This document shows positions 46,926 to 49,913 of a stretch of 49,913 bases of DNA, piece after piece; position 1 is the stretch's first letter, and the number at the start of each line of letters is the position of its first letter. The notes under the pieces are model-generated. The model ran no database searches. It saw only the letters and a list, made by a program, of their open reading frames with translations, and was not told where the DNA came from. The position numbers and the translations under genes were made by a program. The DNA lies in contig JALHPU010000031.1 in NCBI GenBank assembly GCA_022842325.1, forward strand, positions 1 through 49,913, given 5' to 3'. Source of the DNA: Sulfuritalea sp. (lineage in GTDB: Bacteria > Pseudomonadota > Gammaproteobacteria > Burkholderiales > Rhodocyclaceae).

Positions 46926-48239
46926 ATGACGCAGGCGCTGCAGATCATCAGCAACGAGCATCGCAACATGTGGCAACTGTCAGTGGTGCTCGACGACTTG
47001 TGCAAACAACTGGTCAAGGGGGACGAGAAGCCAGATGCCGAGTTGTTCGGGATGATTTTCGACTATATCGAGCAGTACATCGAGCGGGTGCATGAACCGA
47101 AAGAGGAAACCCACCTGTACCAGGCGGTGCTCCGGCGCAGCAGCGAAGGCAGGGAGATGATTGCCCGGTTCCAGCTCGAGCATGCCGAAACGCCTGCGGC
47201 GGTTGCCCGGCTGCGCAACCAGTTGGGAATCCTCATGCAGAACCATCCACAAGGCGTTGCGGAGTTCAGGGAGGTAGTGGACCGCTACCTTTCGCTGTTG
47301 CGGCAGCACATCATGAAGGAAGAGAGCGAGCTCTTCCCGCTGGCGCGCAGGACACTGACAGACACCGACTGGGACGCAATCAATTCGGCATTTGCCGACA
47401 GCAGTGATCCGCAATTCGGCGACGAGTCGCGCGCCGAGTTTCGCGTCCTGCTCTCGCGCATCGTCAACCAGGCACCGGAGCCGATCGGCTTCGGCCTGCG
47501 GGAGGCATTGCCCGAACCCGACGCGCATCCCGTGCTGCTGTCGGTTCAGGACCTGAGCAGCCACTACGGGCGCATCCAGGCTTTGCGTGGCGTCACCCTC
47601 GAAGTCAGGCAAGGCCAGCTGGTGGCCCTGGTCGGTGCCAATGGTGCCGGCAAGACCACGCTGCTGCGGGCAATTTCCGGCGTGCAGCGGGTATCCGGCG
47701 GTGCCATCGGTTTTGCCGGCCATGACATCACCTACATGCGACCGGATCAACGGGTCCGGCTGGGCATCTGCCAGGTTCCCGAGGGGCGTCAGGTGTTCGG
47801 TCCGCTGTCGGTGGAAGACAACCTGCGGCTGGGAGCCTATACGCGCTGCGACAAAAAGGCGATCGAGGACGACCTGGAACAAATGTATGCCATGTTCCCG
47901 ATCCTCAAGCAGAAGTTCAGGCAGGCGGCGGGAACCCTGTCCGGCGGGCAGCAGCAGATGCTGGCGATGGCGCGGGCGCTCATGGGCCGGCCGAAACTGC
48001 TGTTGCTCGATGAGCCCTCGATGGGTCTGGCACCGCTACTGATCCAGGAGATATTCAACGCCATCATCAGCCTGCGCGAGCATGGCAAGACCGTGTTTCT
48101 GGTCGAGCAGAATGCCCAGGCGGCACTGACCATCGCCGATCGCGCTTACGTGATCGAGACCGGCGAAACCGTCCTGTCAGGTACCGGCAGCGAGTTGCTG
48201 AACAACGAGCAGGTGAAATCGGCCTATCTGGGAATCTGA
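46926..48239 (+). CDS. livF: Hemerythrin (HHE) domain fused to ABC transporter ATPase LivF
   Basis: A 437-residue single frame. Residues 1-150 are a hemerythrin-like four-helix bundle with ligands H12, H56xxxE60, H86 and H128xxxE132 (NEHRNM, VHEPKEETHLY, LEHAETP, RQHIMKEESELFPLAR). The spacing matches the di-iron site of YtfE/RIC (H84, H129, E133, H160, H204, E208). Residues 150-202 are a linker. Residues 203-437 are a complete LivF, with Walker A at 237-245 (GANGAGKTT), LSGGQ at 338-342, Walker B LLLLDEPS and VEQNAQAAL. GGAGGAGG before ATG 46926 is strong, and no convincing start lies before the ATPase part except an unsupported GTG at 47532. The di-iron site should respond to O2 or NO (inference) and might gate transport. 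Confidence 0.93.
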   Translation: MTQALQIISNEHRNMWQLSVVLDDLCKQLVKGDEKPDAELFGMIFDYIEQYIERVHEPKEETHLYQAVLRRSSEGREMIARFQLEHAETPAAVARLRNQLGILMQNHPQGVAEFREVVDRYLSLLRQHIMKEESELFPLARRTLTDTDWDAINSAFADSSDPQFGDESRAEFRVLLSRIVNQAPEPIGFGLREALPEPDAHPVLLSVQDLSSHYGRIQALRGVTLEVRQGQLVALVGANGAGKTTLLRAISGVQRVSGGAIGFAGHDITYMRPDQRVRLGICQVPEGRQVFGPLSVEDNLRLGAYTRCDKKAIEDDLEQMYAMFPILKQKFRQAAGTLSGGQQQMLAMARALMGRPKLLLLDEPSMGLAPLLIQEIFNAIISLREHGKTVFLVEQNAQAALTIADRAYVIETGETVLSGTGSELLNNEQVKSAYLGI

Positions 48240-48371
48240 ATTGAGGTGTTCGTCCCGGCGCCGTACCGCCAGCGCCGACTTTCAAGCAAATCGGCGGCGT
48301 GCATGGATGGGATGTACTTTGCGTCACCCTGTAGCAAATGCTGTCATTAAACCTATAAGGAGGAAACAACC

Positions 48372-49523
48372 ATGGTCAAACACTCACTGCGCAAGACCCT
48401 TGCCGTTGCCGCACTCGCAATTGGCACCAGCCTGTCGGCATATGCCGCTGATCCGATCAGGATTGGCGCGGTATTGTCGGTCACCGGTCCGGCCGCCTTC
48501 CTCGGCGACCCTCAACTGAAGACCCTGCAGCTCTATGTCGAAAAGATCAACAAGGAGGGCGGGATATTGGGCCGTCAGCTGCAGCTGTTTCATTACGATG
48601 ACGGCAGCGATGCGGCCAAGGCCAACGGCTTCGCCAAGCGCCTGGTCGACGACGACAAGGTCGACGTCATCGTCGGCGGCAGCAACACCGGTTCCACCAT
48701 GTCGATGATTCCGGTCGTGGAGAAGGCGGAAGTTCCGTTCATGTCGATGGGCGGTGCCGTGGTCGTCGTCGAGCCGGTCAAGAAGTGGGTGTTCAAGACG
48801 CCGCATACCGATCGCATGGCAGCCGAAAAGATCTTCGACGACATGAAAAAGCGCGGCCTGACCAAGGTGGCGTTGCTCTCCGAAACCAGCGGATTCGGCG
48901 CCTCGGGGAAGAAGGAAAGCGAAATCATGGCGGCCAAGATGGGCATCACCTTCGTCGCCAATGAAACCTACGGCCCCAAAGACACCGACATGACTCCGCA
49001 ACTGACCAAGATCAAGAATACGGCGGGTGTGCAGGCCGTATTGGTCTTTGGTTTCGGCCAGGGTCCGGCCATCGTCACCAAGAACTACAAGCAATTGGGC
49101 ATTGCCTTGCCGCTGTATCACACGCATGGCGTGGCCTCGGAAGAGTTCATCAAGCTCGCCGGGACAGCGGCAGAAGGTGCCCGCCTGCCGTCGCCGGCGC
49201 TGCTGGTAGCTGAAAAACTGGCTGCCAGCGACCCGCAGAAGGGGGTGGTGATGGCCTACCGCAAGGCCTACATGGATCGCTTCAAGGAAGACGTGTCGAC
49301 CTTCGGCGGGTATGGCTACGACGGCCTGATGATCGCCCTGGATGCCATGAAGCGTGCCGGATCGACTGACAAGAAGAAGGTGCGCGATGCCATCGAGGCC
49401 ACCAAGGGATATATCGGTACCACGGGCAAGTTCAACATGTCCCTGACCGACCATATGGGACTCGATCAGTCGGCCTTCCGCATGCTGGAAATCAAGAACG
49501 GGGACTGGGTACTCCTGAACTAA
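48372..49523 (+). CDS. livK: Periplasmic substrate-binding protein of the Liv-type transporter
   Basis: A 383-residue type I periplasmic binding protein. Signal peptide MVKHSLRKTLAVAALAIGTS with cleavage at AYA-ADP (residue 25/26), then the Leu/Ile/Val-binding fold (IRIGAVLSVTGPAAFLGDPQ, GGILGRQLQLFHYDDGSDAA, VDVIVGGSNTGSTMSMIPV, GFGASGKKESEIMAA, YDGLMIALDAMKRAGS). It captures the substrate and delivers it to LivHM. It is well separated from livF by 132 bases, and AAGGAGG precedes its ATG, so it may have higher or separate expression. The ligand cannot be predicted from sequence alone. Confidence 0.94.
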   Translation: MVKHSLRKTLAVAALAIGTSLSAYAADPIRIGAVLSVTGPAAFLGDPQLKTLQLYVEKINKEGGILGRQLQLFHYDDGSDAAKANGFAKRLVDDDKVDVIVGGSNTGSTMSMIPVVEKAEVPFMSMGGAVVVVEPVKKWVFKTPHTDRMAAEKIFDDMKKRGLTKVALLSETSGFGASGKKESEIMAAKMGITFVANETYGPKDTDMTPQLTKIKNTAGVQAVLVFGFGQGPAIVTKNYKQLGIALPLYHTHGVASEEFIKLAGTAAEGARLPSPALLVAEKLAASDPQKGVVMAYRKAYMDRFKEDVSTFGGYGYDGLMIALDAMKRAGSTDKKKVRDAIEATKGYIGTTGKFNMSLTDHMGLDQSAFRMLEIKNGDWVLLN

Positions 49524-49533
49524 ACCCGGCCGT

Positions 49534-49569
49534 CCCGGGAAAAGTTCGCACCGCGGACTTTTCTCCGGG
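49534..49569 (+). other. Long imperfect hairpin after the binding-protein gene
   Basis: The sequence forms a stem, cccgggaaaagttcgc paired with gcggactttt and ccggg, around a three-base loop with one G-U pair and a small bulge. It begins 11 bases after the stop codon. No T tract follows, so it may stabilise or partly end the transcript rather than act as a standard terminator. Confidence 0.45.
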
Positions 49570-49687
49570 CCCCCGGCACCAGGCCAACCCGGGGAGTTCT
49601 ACACGCAGTCTGGCCGGAGGTTCTGGCCGGCGTGGGCGTGATCCAACGAGATATACAAACCCCAGTGTAATGACGGGGTGCCTCGTC

Positions 49688-49765
49688 ATGGACATTCAAC
49701 GCCGGGATTTCATCCTGGCAACTCAAGCGGCGATGGCCGAGCAAAACTCAGGGACTAGAAAATGA
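49688..49765 (+). CDS. Short leader ORF overlapping the Old Yellow Enzyme gene
   Basis: A 25-codon frame (MDIQRRDFILATQAAMAEQN then SGTRK) whose TGA overlaps the ATG of the next gene (ATGA). The RRDFILAT stretch resembles the start of a twin-arginine signal, but there is no hydrophobic core after it. It could be a coupled leader peptide, a decayed signal-peptide fragment of a lost gene, or chance. No clear ribosome-binding site is visible before it. Confidence 0.3.
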   Translation: MDIQRRDFILATQAAMAEQNSGTRK

Positions 49766-49913
49766 CAGCGAAAGCCGGAGAAATTAAACTGCCGCATCTG
49801 TTCCAGCCGGGCAAGATCGGCAAGTTCGACGTCAAGAACCGGATCAAGTACGGGGCGTGTTGCGTCTCGAACTACAACGGCCGCGACGGCACCATCACGC
49901 CGCGTGAACTGGC
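49762..49913 (+). CDS. NADH:flavin oxidoreductase/Old Yellow Enzyme family, 5' part only
   Basis: The window ends after 50 codons. LPHLFQPGKIGKFDVKNRIKYG followed by NYNGRDGTITPRELA is the N-terminal barrel start of the OYE/2,4-dienoyl-CoA reductase family (compare the usual LFxPxKIGxxxxKNR). Long members carry a [4Fe-4S] cluster, FMN and FAD and reduce enoyl compounds; the part that would show this is outside the window. It is on the same strand as the Liv operon and may belong to the same catabolic locus. Confidence 0.8.
   Translation, partial: MTAKAGEIKLPHLFQPGKIGKFDVKNRIKYGACCVSNYNGRDGTITPREL

Overview
The window reads as a chromosomal segment of a high-GC betaproteobacterium. The best fit is a member of the Rhodocyclales or a close relative. 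The reasons are the conserved order gyrA-serC-serA-pheA-hisC-tyrA-aroA/cmk-rpsA-ihfB-lapA-lapB, a tmRNA with the tag ANDERFALAA, and a right-hand part that looks like the catabolism of a facultatively anaerobic aromatic degrader. The lineage is inferred from gene order and gene content; no database search was run. Region 1 (1-5.5 kb) is mostly minus strand. It holds a HEPN/nucleotidyltransferase toxin-antitoxin-type pair just beyond the 3' end of ssrA (tmRNA), then gph, ubiG, an OmpA-family porin or anchor, and an MtaD-type amidohydrolase. Region 2 (5.5-25.2 kb, plus strand) is a long housekeeping block: DNA gyrase A, serine and aromatic amino acid synthesis, an in-frame AroA-Cmk fusion, ribosomal protein S1, IHF beta, the LPS assembly pair LapA/LapB, UDP-glucose dehydrogenase, heptose synthesis, and cysteine synthase CysM. 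A small accessory insert (about 13.65-15.35 kb) sits between tyrA and aroA. It carries a RelB/RelE-like pair and an orphan Hint-domain protein. Region 3 (25.2-30.2 kb) holds a flavin monooxygenase of the NPD family, RecQ, an NYN-domain protein and a methyltransferase. Region 4 (30.3 kb to the end) is an accessory catabolic region. A minus-strand set encodes an IclR regulator, an alpha/beta hydrolase, and a cytoplasmic three-subunit molybdopterin oxidoreductase. The oxidoreductase resembles the phenylacetyl-CoA:acceptor oxidoreductase PadBCD type and has a MoaD/ThiS-like sulfur carrier embedded in its operon. Beyond a promoter/operator region lie a self-sufficient CYP116B-type P450 and a LysR regulator. 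Divergent from LysR is a plus-strand operon encoding a fused indolepyruvate:ferredoxin oxidoreductase, a complete Liv-type ABC importer, and the start of an Old Yellow Enzyme-type reductase. The most unusual gene is the importer's second ATPase. It is a full-length LivF with an N-terminal hemerythrin-like (HHE) di-iron domain, whose ligand pattern matches the YtfE/RIC type in spacing. As a working model (inference), region 4 takes up an aromatic or aryl-alkanoate substrate. It would convert arylpyruvates to arylacetyl-CoA through the ferredoxin oxidoreductase, oxidise the CoA thioester with the Mo enzyme, and tune uptake to oxygen or redox state through the hemerythrin domain.
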